A DNA stretch of 64,000 bases, from positions 1 to 64,000 of the forward strand of contig JAJKFJ010022313.1 in the NCBI GenBank assembly GCA_027382625.1. Reading direction: 5' to 3'. This DNA is from Tetmemena sp. SeJ-2015 (lineage: Eukaryota > Ciliophora > Spirotrichea > Sporadotrichida > Oxytrichidae). The notes beneath the pieces were generated by a model that had not been told where the DNA came from, did no database searches, and saw only the letters and a program-made list of their open reading frames with translations. Of this stretch, positions 1 through 10,660 are shown in pieces. Every line of letters starts with the position of its first letter. Within the stretch, counting starts at the first letter, position 1. The position numbers were made by a program, and so were the translations under genes.

Positions 1-136
1 AAATTCAGAGAATATGAAAGCGTCAAGGTACCTTCCTAAAAACTTTAGATTGCCTGTTTAGGGAAAAATTTTAGCATGTTAAAAGATTAATAAAAAAATT
101 TAAAATCATACAAATTTTCACTTTCTTTTCATTTTT

Positions 137-153
137 GGGGTTTTTGGGGTTTT
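137..153 (+). repeat. Interstitial telomere-like tract (G4T5G4T4)
   Basis: Two GGGG blocks separated by five T and followed by four T. This is nearly two units of the G4T4 telomere repeat used by hypotrich ciliates. Telomere-bearing transposons (TBE) of Oxytricha carry such repeats at their ends, so it could be a vestige of a transposon end or of an old telomere addition site. No transposase ORF or 78-bp inverted repeat is visible nearby, so the origin is open. Confidence 0.45.
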
Positions 154-420
154 GATTGCTCGCTCAAATGTTAATTGCTATAATATTCATCTTCTAAATA
201 TTTTTATATCTCTGAATAGTGGTTCTATACAAAAGTTGCAATTAATTATGATTAAATGAAATCCATGCTCAATCAAATGGCGTTCTTTAGAGGCTTCAAC
301 TGCCATTGTAAATTTATTTCCTTTTCATGATTAATTTAATGCTTCTATTTTTATTAAATTCGCAAATATATTATCTAATTTGATAATACGACCTTTTCAG
401 TAACCCTTATCTAAAGATTT

Positions 421-600
421 TAGGATTGTGACAGGCTTCAAGATCTACGAGTAAGTGAACACAAAATGAAAAAAATAATTTTCAATCCAATTTAAAGTTT
501 TTTTTAAAAACAAAGAAAAAATTATTAAAAAAAATTTTAAATTTTTTTTAAGGTGCAACGTCGAGTCATTGCTCATCCAACTTGGAAATAAATAGAGAAT
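421..600 (+). CDS. Exon-like islands joined by an apparent intron; unknown protein fragment
   Basis: The sequence before 451 reads RIVTGFKIYE. A GT-AG interval at 451-552 (GTAAGT to TTTAAG) can be spliced so the reading continues CNVESLLIQLGNK. The island is richer in G and C than its surroundings, as coding DNA is in this window. I do not recognise the protein. It may belong with the other islands between 880 and 1640, whose order and strand I cannot settle; this gene could itself be scrambled. Confidence 0.35.
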
Positions 601-1522
601 TAAAAAAAAACAAAAAACAAAAATAATTAATCAATTGTTGTTTATCTGACTATCTCCCTTGCAAATTTGTAGTATGAATATCATTGTATTTATTACAGTT
701 TATTCAAGAGGGATTAATAAAATCATATAAGATTTAAATCCCGAATTTGGTTTAATATTTAAAATTATTTTCAAAAAGAGTTATGGTTTGCAAAGCTATG
801 AATTTTAAATCTTATAATTTGAATACAGAATATGTATTTTAAGGAAAATAATAATAATTTTTAATGTTTAATAAATAGAGTTTCTTCTTCTTCGCAAGTC
901 AAGTCGTGAACACTGGATTCAGAGATATCAATAGGTTTATTTAAAATTTGATATTAAGAAGTATTACCCTCAATCTTGCGCTGCTTTATTTTATATAAAG
1001 TTAATTAATTAATCCATAGTGAATAATATAAAAAAATACATCAAATTATCAATATCTTATATTAAAATTTATAAAACTTGTTTTTTATCTGCTCTCTCAG
1101 ATACTGTCGACGGAGTTGTAGTCAAAACCCAAATTTTTATAATTAAACATATGTTTTTCCAAACAATTTAATTAAGATATAAATTACTTTATAATTATTC
1201 AGTGAGATGGTGCCCTCCCTTTTTAAAAAAAAAAAAAAAAATCCCCCAGCCTTATGTAAAAAAATAAATAAATTTCAAAAAAAATAATTAAGTTAAAGCA
1301 GTATTTTGAGAAACTTAAAAGTTTTTAAAGGCATTTATAACCATATTTAATTATCATTTCATAATGTATGGAATGGAAATTAAAAATCTATGCTTAAAAT
1401 AACTAAGGGATTTTTTAATTACCTATCTGAGATAATCTGAAAAGTAATAATAATTTTTTAGAAAATTGGTATTTTCTAATGTCACAATTAATTTGATAAA
1501 TAAAACTCTAAATTAATTTTAA

Positions 1523-1639
1523 GCAACCACTGCTGTGTACTGCGGAAGAGAAGTTGCCACTTTCATCAAGAAGTTCCTCACCTTCAGTTCTCCCGCAGCT
1601 GCCTATGGATCTCAAAATACCCCCAAGACCGCCGCTTGA
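1523..1639 (+). CDS. C-terminal coding fragment, unknown protein
   Basis: An open stretch of 38 codons ends in TGA. It contains ATTAVYCGREVATFIKKF and a Ser/Ala-rich tail. The bases upstream are AT-rich, end in TTTTAAG like an intron or IES boundary, and give no start codon. It looks like the last exon or MDS of a gene whose other parts are the short islands at about 420-600, 885-945, 960-990 and 1080-1135. Family unknown. Confidence 0.4.
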   Translation, partial: ATTAVYCGREVATFIKKFLTFSSPAAAYGSQNTPKTAA

Positions 1640-1828
1640 GCATGATTATTGCTACAATTAGTTCACTGAGAGAGTGAGGACTGCTCCAAGAGTCTCTCCT
1701 TTGAACCAATATATCTTTATGATTAAAAATTCTCTAAATCTCTCTTTTATATCTCCAATCACAAAAAATAATCTTATCACTCAGAAGTAAATATAATGTC
1801 TCGTAGAAGAATTAATTATGAAATTCAA

Positions 1829-4580
1829 TCATTTAGTGGAGAGCTTGAAGATGCGTACTGTATGATCGCTACCAGCAGTGGCAACTACGAAAGAGTCGGA
1901 ATCCTTTGCACTTAGTCTCTTATTGAATAGGATTCTCTTAACTGAAAGCGAGTGCGCATAGAACTAAGGGAAACTTAAGGCCTTAGTCCAATTCTTCAAT
2001 TATTTGTCAGCAATCCAAACGAAAGAAAAAATTCTTAAATAAAATTTACGAAAATGTCTCCAGTCTCAAGACCCACTATTAAACCATAGGAATTTGTTTC
2101 ATCTAATTTTCTTGGGAAGAACTGTAAAGCAGTGGCATTTTAGTTTTATTCCTCAGGTAATTCTGATATTAAGTCACAGATCTGGAAATCGTTTTGATCT
2201 CCAGATAGATGAAGAGGTTGTGCACCTTTCCAAACTTTGACTGACTTATTTTTCTCTCTGCTAGCTGTTGCGATCAAAGAATCATCATGAGACCAATTAA
2301 TACCCCAAATAATTCTGGAGTGAGCATCCTTTATTCTCTTAACCATGGTAAATTTGAAGCTGTCTTCTGCTTGCCTCTAGAAAAGGGACCACGATCTATC
2401 TCTGGAGCAAGAAATTAAGAACTAATCGCATTTAGAGAATTCAAGTTGAACTATGGTCAAGTTATGAGCTACTAGTCTATCAGTTGGAACTGTCGTCTGA
2501 GCTTTGGTAAGATCCCATATTACTATATCAGCATATTTCTTCTCCTTCGCTTTGCAAGCGCTCGCAGCGCAGTCTCCCTTATGTGAAGTAGCTACTGCAA
2601 AAATTTCAAAGGCGTGACCATAGAGCTTCTGCTACTCTGGCCATAGAGTTCTGGTCATTAAAATGTCCTCAAGAGGAGGCTCTCCATGTAAATCCTTATC
2701 GAGTACAACTTCTTTTTAGTCAGCTGCATTAGAGAGATATTTGGTAGGATCAAAATCTGAAACACTCATGCCTCCTTCTTCGTCATTTACTCTTTGCTTT
2801 TAATTTTCAATCAAGAGAGTTGGCTTATTCATCAACCCGAGTGCTTGCTTTTTAGCAGATTCCTCACCTATCAAACTCTCCACTTCCTAATAAATTTAAA
2901 ATTAGTCTTAGCATCGTTATATCTGAGAGGGATGTCTTAGGAATCCGGATTGAGCTGATTGAAAATCTTGACAAAAGAGTAAGGTGCCTCAAAGAGTCTG
3001 AGCACTTTTTCATCTCCACCTGACAATATCTTAGAGGGAAGATTATGACCTTTGCTTGAGTTTGCTGTTAACGACTGACAAGGTATTAAGGTCATAGCCA
3101 TGTATTTGGGGCCTTGAAAATTCAAACCAGCCAAGGTCTGATCCCCACTAGGAGAAAAGTCGTGTAGTTTAATCTGAAGAACAAGAGATCAAACTAGCCT
3201 CATATTGATCCCAGGATAAATCAGTTACTTCACCAAAGTGTCCTTTAACTGTTAGTTGAGGTTTCCACATCGCAATATCACTGCTGCCGTCTTAGTCTAT
3301 CATTTTATTCCATCTATGCATTGCTCCATTGTAAGTGTATGCTATAATCTGCTCATCATCTTTCAAAAATTCAGCACCGAAGAAGGCATGCTTATTTCCA
3401 GCCATAGCTCCAAGGGTTGAATCAACTTAAAAGCATAATATATCTTGCCATAGTCCATATTCATCCTATTTCCACACGCAGACTGTGAAATCAAATGCAC
3501 TAGAAAGAAGGCAAAACCTTTTTGTATCATCTGATGCTAAATTATCGCTGCGGAGGCCCCATTTCACTGAGGAGACTGAATCTTAATGCGAAGATAAAAC
3601 ACTCTCCAAAGAAATGTTATAAACTTCACTTTCAAGGTCATCTTAGATAACAAAGCTCGTCTTGCTCTCATATTTTTAAAGATCATCTTCCTCATGTCCA
3701 CCGTGTTCATCTGAGATATAAATTTATATTGCTTAGTGGCTAGATCTTCCAAAGTCTGATGTAATTATCTTAACTGCTGCTTGCTAAATACCTGATTTAA
3801 TTTCCTTGATTTGATGGAGTGAAGTCAAAATCTCTAATTGCATCAAGATGTCCGGGTAGAGAAGTCTTAAATTTGAAGATTCCTCTCTGACCTACTTTTA
3901 AATTTTTCAAAGTTGGAACAAGGTAAGTGTGAATCTTTGCGTCATACCCACCTATTGTAATCATAAGACTATTCTTTCCAAAATCAACAATTCCTAATGC
4001 CTCTTGTAAGTTTTTGCCAAAGATAAGCTCATCAATGAATTTCACACTGTCATAGTTTTCTCCAGCCCATAGTTTCAGAGTGCCTGCCATACAAGTAGTA
4101 AGAATATAGACTTCTTTGCTTTCAGGATGCTGGAAAGTCCTCAAGTAGTTGATATCTGTGGAATGAGCATCAGAAAATACTTTCTTGTAAGTCCAATTTT
4201 GAGGTAGTCTTCCATTTTCATTCTCAAAGGACCAGATATAATAAATCGATAGTCATTGACTTGTCACTTGAAATAGAGACTATACTGTTATTGGTAAGCC
4301 ATTAAACTCCATTAACTCTATCCGTATGACCTCTTAAGCTAAATAACACTCTTGGAACTGATTTCTTTTAGCTCTCGACTTAATTTTGAGAGTCTGGAAT
4401 ATGGAAGGGATCCATAATCATCACTGAGTTAGAAGTAAAATTTTTAATTTAAGCAGCATAAGCCACTAACTAAGATTCCTTGTTAAATGAGAGAGATCTT
4501 AGTACTGTGTTGCAATTTGCGCTTATCATTAGTTAGTCCTTGATATGCAAGTTAAGATCTTGAGAACCTTTTTCCACCAT
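1829..4580 (-). CDS. ELP2: Elongator complex protein 2 (WD40 protein)
   Basis: WD40 scaffold subunit of the Elongator complex, which modifies wobble uridines of tRNAs. The minus strand reads from MVEKGSQDLN through WD repeats typical of ELP2: RGHTDRVNGVQW near the N-terminus, GHFGEVTDLSWDQYEASL and SSDQTTRLFS in the middle, SGGDEKVLRLFEAP, DAHSRIIWGINWSHDDS, and ATAGSDHTVRIFKL just before TGA. Four pointer-flanked IESs of 13, 11, 20 and 29 bp must be removed. What remains is 2,679 nt, exactly 893 codons, close to the usual length of about 800-850 residues. TAA/TAG are Gln throughout. The start is the first ATG ahead of the first WD repeat. Confidence 0.93.
2020..2052 (-). other. IES in ELP2, pointer TTCG, 29 bp
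   Basis: TTCG repeats flank an AT-only spacer. Removal joins GLETGDIF to VWIADKQL and connects to the C-terminal WD repeat in frame. The interval also starts GTAA and holds an internal AAG, but splicing there gives the wrong frame. Confidence 0.88.
2887..2908 (-). other. IES in ELP2, pointer AG, 20 bp
   Basis: An AT-rich insert between NDAK and EVESLIGEE. Removal at the AG repeat restores the frame. A two-base pointer leaves the exact edges uncertain. Confidence 0.7.
3716..3730 (-). other. IES in ELP2, pointer ATAT, 11 bp
   Basis: ATAT direct repeats flank an A/T spacer. Excision joins WKIQPLSNI to SDEHGGHEEDD and restores frame. Confidence 0.8.
4235..4251 (-). other. IES in ELP2, pointer TATC, 13 bp
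   Basis: Removing 13 bp between TATC repeats turns a frameshift into SDKSMTIWSFENENG, the expected end of a WD repeat. Confidence 0.9.
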
Positions 4581-4791
4581 AGTTTTATTGCTAATAAATA
4601 AGTAAACTTAGAGAATGAGAAATTATTTAATTGATAATGAACTCTTTAACATACTTATAATTATTGCAGCCAATTAACAGCCTAATATCTATTTTTAATG
4701 TGTAAAATGTTTAGTGAAAATAAGAATTAAAAGAGGCTTTTCTAATAGAAAACCTTTTCTCTCTCTCTCTTTAAAATTACAATTACAATAT

Positions 4792-7292
4792 TCATTGCTG
4801 CTTAGCCTTTTAGAGTAAATCTTGAAGTCTCGATAGCTTTTGATTTATATCTTGCACATTAACGTCCTAACTATTTCCTGAACCTGAATACCCTGCCGCA
4901 TTAGTTGCTTGTGAGTAGGATTGGGAAGGATTCTTGACAGGCTCATAGTCAGATGCATATTTGTTCTCTTTGTTGTCAATTAATCTGTTTCCTTGGCCTT
5001 GAGTAATTACATTTATGTTCAATGAATCTGTCTGATTGCTGAGGTTGTAATCTCTCTCTGGCACTTAGTAATCGAGTTATTTTGAACTATGAGTTTGCCC
5101 TCTCAAACGACTATAAATTTAAGGAAAAAATAGATTACTTTTTGTGCTGCTCCAGTTCTTTAGCCACCTGCATATTTTAATGCAAGAAATAGATCATAAA
5201 ACAGCATATTTCAATAGATAGTTATTATAAAGATAATATGAATTTATGAAATAAATTTCATAAAAATTAGTAGCCCTATCAAACCAACATTACTTTAAGA
5301 TGCAGAAGGACTTTATTTAGCCCCATAAAGTCTATCATATACTGCAGTTTATCCCTTTTGAGCTAATTAATTACAAATATCTTTAGCCACCTGCTCCAAA
5401 CCTATTGTTAGACTAATTTTGGGATCTTTAAATCGCACTTCCTTAGGGCTAAGTTCCATTTACTCTGCCATAACTGCCATTTCTATTGTTATTGGATAAA
5501 CTTCTTTGATTTGTTTATTGCTATTGGGAGTTTCTATTGTAAACAGTTGGAGATTCCATAAAAAAAATTAATGGAGACTGCCTAGTATTTGATGTCTATC
5601 TCAAATTAGTTGAGGGTGGTTTATAATAAAAATTATTCTAGACTGCTCCATACCTGTTCTGTGTAGTTGGAGATTATCTCTAAGGTCCATAGCCGCTAGA
5701 TCTCACATTTGAGCCTACTCTATTCCCACTATCAGCTCTTCCATACACATTAGATCTAGCTGGAACAGTTGGAACTCCAGTTTTCTTCGCGCCACTGCTA
5801 TTCCTGCTATACGGACTCGCATTTCTAGAGCCTTGGTTACTGTTTGAAGACCCTATCAAAGGATTCTTCCTTCTTACTGGAGTATTTATTCCTCTTTGCA
5901 ATTACTCAATTCTCTTGAGAGTATGATCATAAACGAACATGCATACTATAAGATTAATCAAGCTCTTCTTGGAGATCCCTCTGTCTTTATCTCAGCTTAG
6001 ATTCATTGTCCTTATGAGTTTACAACTCCTATTTACAATCATCTATTTCTTTCTCCTGCTTCTAAACTATTTCTCCAGTCGTCGACTACTCCTCTTAAAG
6101 CTGAGAAGTAACTTCTTCAAGCTATCTCTTCACGTGATCCACATCAGACATCGAAGACCCACCACCGATGCCTACTGAGAATCCCTTAGCTTGCCCAGAA
6201 TTGAGCGAGAAGCCTGAAGTCTGAGTGATTCTATTGCCCTGTGACTGTTAGGATTTAAGCTGCTCCTAAAGTTGAGCTAGACTTTCATATAAATTTAAAA
6301 GCTAGTTCTTGCTCAGCTGATCTAACTTTATCTTGCAGATTCATAATGTCTTTTTATGCATTCCTCTTGTACTGATCATACTCGGATTCGGTGAAGAATT
6401 TCTACTGTGAGACATTGAAGAATTCCTAATGACTCTAGCTGAATTAAGATTCCATCTCTGTAATCTGCCTCCTCAATTATTCATTCTCTAATTCTATAGC
6501 TGCAAAGTCATCTATCTTATTGTAAGCAGCAATAAAAATTGTAATTTCAATTGAGTAAAGCAGTCTGGGAAAAGCTCTTGGAGTTAATGTTCTAGCCAAA
6601 GAATGATCCTCCGTTGCCACTCACTCCTCCAGTTTGATTGAACCCATTCTGAGATCTTTGCATTGCTATCATATTTACTAAAATAAGGAAAACTTTTTAA
6701 TATTCCTCATGCGGTCTATCGTTCTTCTAAGTTAGTCTGGCTCAGGCTCCTCGATGTAAGTGAGTGAAAGGGATAGTGAACTCTCTCGAATTCCGTTATG
6801 TATGTAAGAATCATATACCTCTTGTTCATATTGGCTTGGTTCACGCTCTATGAAGAAGAGCCAGATTTCTGATTTTTCAAAGCCTCCAGATCTTGGTAAG
6901 TCAATAGGTCTATGCAGACATTAGATCCATTTGAGTTTGCTCCTTGGCTTTAGTTGCTTTTCAAAGCTTGTAGGAGCATCTTCACAAACACATTGCCAAA
7001 AATAATGATAATGTGTGTGTGTACACTTCATTAAATAACATTGTACTTTTTGGCGACTCCCGTCTTGGTTGTGATGTCCTCAATGTATTTTGCAGTGAAG
7101 TCTCCTTTCCAGATATTGCCAGTTATCTTGTCCTCAGCCTCTATGTAGAGTCTCTGACTCATGGGGTCGAAAGTGCTTTGCTGAATAAATCTCAGGCACA
7201 CCAAGTATTCAATCTACAGAGTTCATAAGAAAAGTGTCAAAATAATCTTTCTCATAGAATTAATGATGTCCGTTGGTCTTAGGCTCTTACAT
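4792..7292 (-). CDS. CCDC61: CCDC61/VFL3-type basal-body protein
   Basis: Basal-body protein of the CCDC61/VFL3 family (XRCC4-like head plus coiled coil), needed for basal-body orientation and striated-fibre assembly. The head shows the family signature: YIEAEDKITGNIWKGDF, YIEDITTKTG, VFVKMLLQAL, VCIDLLTYQDLEALK and KRYMILTYITEFERVHYP. A coiled coil (about 6300-6500), a Ser/Arg-rich segment (about 5680-5900) and a C-terminal helix with QDINQKLSRLQDLL before TGA follow. The start MQEPKTNGHH is joined to the head by removal of a 13-bp IES. A 28-nt GT-AG intron lies at 5111-5138. Near 6755 the frame shifts by two bases between ERVHYP and IEEPEPDQLRRTI with no clear pointer. Interruptions near 5570-5660, 6260-6300 and 6540-6600 are not resolved. 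Confidence 0.87.
5157..5394 (-). other. IES in CCDC61/VFL3 gene with 15-bp pointer, 223 bp
   Basis: TCTTTAGCCACCTGC (plus strand) occurs at both 5157 and 5380, flanking 208 bp of AT-rich DNA. In the gene's direction the repeat encodes part of EQVAKELEQHK. It is the longest pointer seen in the window. Confidence 0.85.
6990..7043 (-). other. IES in CCDC61/VFL3 gene, pointer CAATGT, 48 bp
   Basis: CAATGT flanks an insert holding a TGTG run. Removal gives TGVAKKYNVFVKMLLQ, matching the family across the junction. Confidence 0.9.
7220..7235 (-). other. IES in CCDC61/VFL3 gene, pointer ACT, 13 bp
   Basis: Excision removes a frameshift and joins EKDYFDT to LQIEYLVCLRF, giving a single start codon for the gene. 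Confidence 0.82.
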
Positions 7293-7570
7293 TATTTAAT
7301 AAATTTAATCAACTTAAAAAATATTTAACTATTTTATTATAGATAGTCATCCTATTTAGAAGAAACTTCTTTATTATAATAAAAGAATTTAAATAAAGTT
7401 AAAAAATAATCCTTAATCTTATTTTTTAAAACGAATTCAAAATTTGATACTTTTAAAGTAATATTGAAGATTAGCTCTCCTTCAAAATTTAAATCCTCCA
7501 TGAAAAGTAAATTATTTAATTCCAATTCAAAATCCTGTGATAATAAACTGACAAGAAATCAATTCTAGGT

Positions 7571-7582
7571 CTAATTTTAACA
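7571..7582 (+). repeat. Inverted pointer, copy 1 (TauE/SafE gene)
   Basis: CTAATTTTAACA here equals the reverse complement of 8357-8368. Both copies encode the same residues (LILT) at the end of the minus-strand part and at the start of the plus-strand part, as an inversion pointer should. Confidence 0.88.
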
Positions 7583-8128
7583 AAATCATCAATCGCTCAG
7601 CTTACAACATCTGCATTCATTGGAGGTTTGCTCTCTGGTGCAATTCAAGAAATCATAATAATATTCAATTTATTAATTATGAAATTTCTTATTGGACTGG
7701 GAGGAGGAATTATATTCAACCCTATCATGCTAAGCCTGGGAGTGCCTCCAAAAGTATCCTCCTCCACTGGAACTTAAATTAATTTTCTTCTTTTTTGGAA
7801 TGTACATGATAATGTTTTCCTCGAGCGCCTCCACAATTAAATATTTCACACCAGCTTAAATAAATAAATTATCTACATTCTTTACAAGATATTGAACATA
7901 GAGTATGCGATTTGGCTTGGCCTCTGGTCCATAGTTGGCTCAATTTTGGGAATTTACGTGCTGAATAATCTGCTCTAAAAATTTCACAGACAGAGCCCAG
8001 TTGTGTTTTGCCTGGTGGGTCTGCTCTGCTTTTGCCTAATCATGGTCTCCATGACTATAACGAAGGAGATCATTTCACTTGACTTTGAGCAAATAGATCA
8101 GATACTCAAACTCAATCAAGTGTGTTGA
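7571..8128 (+). CDS. TauE/SafE (TSUP) transporter, C-terminal MDSs, inverted
   Basis: C-terminal half of a TauE/SafE-family membrane permease, on the opposite strand to the rest of the gene. It starts inside the 12-bp pointer CTAATTTTAACA and reads TTSAFIGGLLSGA, then GLGGGIIFNPIMLSLGVPP, the glycine-rich signature that opens the second TSUP repeat. It continues MYMIMFSSSAST, YKILNIEYAIWLGLWSIVG and LVGLLCFCLIMVSMTI before TGA. Three IESs (48, 28 and 41 bp) interrupt it. The matching inverted pointer is at 8357-8368, so the segment must be flipped and joined to the minus-strand part. A fuller C-terminus cannot be excluded. Confidence 0.88.
7643..7693 (+). other. IES in TauE/SafE gene, pointer ATT, 48 bp
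   Basis: Excision joins GGLLSGAI to GLGGGIIFNP, restoring the glycine-rich motif. Frame is unchanged, so only family knowledge reveals it. Confidence 0.75.
7768..7800 (+). other. IES in TauE/SafE gene, pointer TGGAA, 28 bp
   Basis: TGGAA flanks a T-rich spacer. Removal joins KVSSSTG to MYMIMFSSSAS, typical of the family. Confidence 0.88.
7836..7879 (+). other. IES in TauE/SafE gene, pointer ATT, 41 bp
   Basis: Removal joins SASTI to LYKILNIEYAIWLG in frame. Confidence 0.75.
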
Positions 8129-8356
8129 TTATACAAAAGAAGAATAGAAAGTTTAAGAAGAAGATTGAGATGGTAGTAACAAAAACCATCTAAGCAAGTT
8201 TTAAATAAGGAATCACTATATCATGTTTATAAAGCAATAACAAAAATAATATATTATCATCATCTTTAACAATAGCCTTGTAATAAATTTAGATAAAGAT
8301 TTGTATATGATCTCACTCAATCTAATTTCTTAATCTCTCCCTTTTAAATGTATGGG

Positions 8357-8368
8357 TGTTAAAATTAG
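8357..8368 (-). repeat. Inverted pointer, copy 2 (TauE/SafE gene)
   Basis: Plus strand reads TGTTAAAATTAG, the exact reverse complement of 7571-7582. It marks the end of the minus-strand MDS. Confidence 0.88.
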
Positions 8369-10660
8369 GTCTGAAGGCACTAGGCCTGTGTTGAACTTTC
8401 GCTTTAGTCTTTGCTCTCTTACTGCTACTCTCACTGAAATTATTGTCAGGCCCAAACACAGCAATAAACCTATTAGTATCTATCTGGAATAGTCATAATA
8501 AAGTCTAAATAAATTAATTACCGGCCTAATAGTAAATGATTTAGGTTTGAATGTGAAGCAAGCTAGGATAATCCAATCTATGGGGCTGCACCTTTTAATG
8601 CCAATTATCGATTTGAACTTAGCACTTCCTCTCAGTAGATTAAATAATGCAATAAATTCACAGCAAGAAGAGCAATCAAGCAAGAAAAACTTATAGCTTG
8701 TTTCTTCCACTGTCTGTGAGTTTTCTCAAGTCTGAGGATTTGCTCCAGCTCGTTTTTAAGTTTGTAATTAATCTCAAAGTCTACATCGCTTGGCTTGAGC
8801 AGCTTGGAGCTTTAGTTCTTGCTTAGGGATTTTAAATCTATCTTCAAGTCGCTTTCTTCTTCTTCCTATTGACTTACTGAATCGTCTTGCCCGAATGAAG
8901 GCTATCTCTAATAGTAGGATTTAAGCTCTTAAAAATTTAATTGCCATTGGAATTATTAAACAATATTTTTTTAAATTGGGAAAAGAATATAAAGGCAGAT
9001 TAACCTAAATTTTAAATCATTTGGAGACTATGAATATTTCTTTTATTCTTGCAACTTTTTGTGAGTGAGAACTCAATTTGAAAATATAGTCTGAAATAAA
9101 ATCAAATCTTTTTTAGAGATGATTCATTAAGCAATGTCTATCTAATTTCCTTATAAAAATATATTAAGATTGATAATATAAAAATAAGCTAATTTTAACA
9201 TCAATTCAAGATCTAAAGACTCAAACAAATGAACCAAGTCAAACTTCTTCAATATTTGCTAATCATCCCCAATTTTTAAATTAGAATAACAAATATTATA
9301 TTAAATTTCGTTATAATAAACTCCTCTTCATTAAATTTGGCTTATTTTCCACCTTTAAAAGAGCCAAACTTATCATTTTCGGAGCTTCTCTTTCATCCTT
9401 GAGCATCAAATTTTTGAGAAACAAAGCTTGACTAAGATTCTTGTCCAAATTTTGGGAGTCTATGACTCCTCCGATGCTTACTCTTCTCTACCCGTTTTAG
9501 AGCTTATCACTCGTTAGCAGCGATTAGAAATTCTTCTTCTCCTTAAATTGCTTCTGACCTATTGTTATCAGCTCTGTGGATGATTCAAATAAACCATAAT
9601 TATTTGATTTCTTCTTTTGAAATAGCTTAGAGATGAAAAATCCACCCTATGCAGCTCCACCTCTGCTATTGGCGTTAGAAATATAAATAATCCATCTATA
9701 AAATTTAAATTTGAGACTTCTACGTTAAGTCCTCAAAAAGCGAAGACTCCTGCTACTAAATTTCAAAGTCCCCGAGTTTTCTTTCTATATCTAGCAGTTT
9801 GGAAATATCATTCTGCTCTTTGATTCGATGAGCATAGTCTATCAAGATACCGTTGTCATATTAATTTTGATAGTTTAGAGGGCTGTCGAGTGCGCCTGCT
9901 TAGCTTGATATAAACTTTAGTGGTAAAAAATATTATCTTTTATGGTCGTGGCTAAAACCTCTCATTCATTTGCGCATCTATCAGCTACTCTATAGTCTCA
10001 TTTACAAAAGTTTAATTCAAAATGGACGATTTGTTTGAGTGCTCAATTTATTTATTTAATGATTGTGGTAGATCTTTTTGCCATTGACCACTTTCCTCTA
10101 TCTTTTCAAAGCAAGTTACTCGGTTTCCTTCAAGAAAATAAACCTTCCCTTGAGGGAAGAGTGCACTAGGAGTATCACCAGGGCCAGAAATAGGAAAAAG
10201 TTTAGGTAGAGGGTGGGGATTGCGATATTCACCAACACTCCCAGCATACTTCCCATCAGGATTATGGGCAGCATTCAATAAATGCTATCATTATATGACA
10301 TTACAAATATGGAAAATTGTAATTATAGATGCAAGATTATAGTCAATGACAACTGCATTCTTCTCAGGGTGCCTTTCATTTATATAGAAAACGAACCTTG
10401 ACAAACTGCAGAACAGAATTGTAAAACCAGAGATAGCCACTGCCTACTTCGTGTCAAACCCAAAAAACAAAGTGCCTAAAGATATAATCACATAGAAACA
10501 ATTTACAAAAAGGAATTATGATTCCTCCACCTCCAATTCCAGCAATTGTAGTCAAGGCAAGAATACAAAATAAAAGCAAGATCCCAATTAACTCTTGGCC
10601 GGTCACTGGAAAAGCTGATTTGTGCTAGCTAAATTAAAAATATAGATTTAATTTAAGAGA
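8357..10660 (-). CDS. TauE/SafE (TSUP) transporter, N-terminal and middle MDSs
   Basis: First membrane half and linker of the scrambled TSUP transporter, whose relatives move sulfite, sulfonates or other organic anions. The minus strand reads SAFPVTGQELIGILLL, then AGIGGGGIIIPF (first TSUP repeat), FGFDTKQAVAISGFTI, NERHPEKNAVVIDYNLAS, and ILMGSMLGVLVNIAIP. A long hydrophilic linker (about 8700-9900) follows, then NLLRGSAKFKSIIGIKRCSP and REQRLKRKFNTGLVPSDLIL. It stops at the inverted pointer instead of a stop codon. AT-rich interruptions at about 8940-9340, 9890-9960 and 10280-10320 are only partly resolved. The signal peptide and start codon expected upstream of SAFPVTG were not found and may lie elsewhere. 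Confidence 0.87.
8639..8658 (-). other. IES in TauE/SafE gene, pointer AAT, 17 bp
   Basis: Excision joins IALLAVN to LLRGSAKFKS and repairs the frame. Confidence 0.85.

Noticed and set aside
2020..2052. Spliceosomal intron in ELP2 (GTAA...AAG)
   Set aside because: GT-AG removal gives the wrong frame, whereas excision at the TTCG repeat gives the conserved WD-repeat sequence.
3564..3752. Separate small minus-strand ORF inside ELP2
   Set aside because: It is the frame before an 11-bp IES read past the junction; the conserved ELP2 sequence uses the other frame.
1829..4580. ELP2 as a pseudogene full of stops and frameshifts
   Set aside because: All TAA/TAG fall at acceptable Gln positions and every frameshift is removed by excising a repeat-flanked insert, leaving exactly 893 codons.
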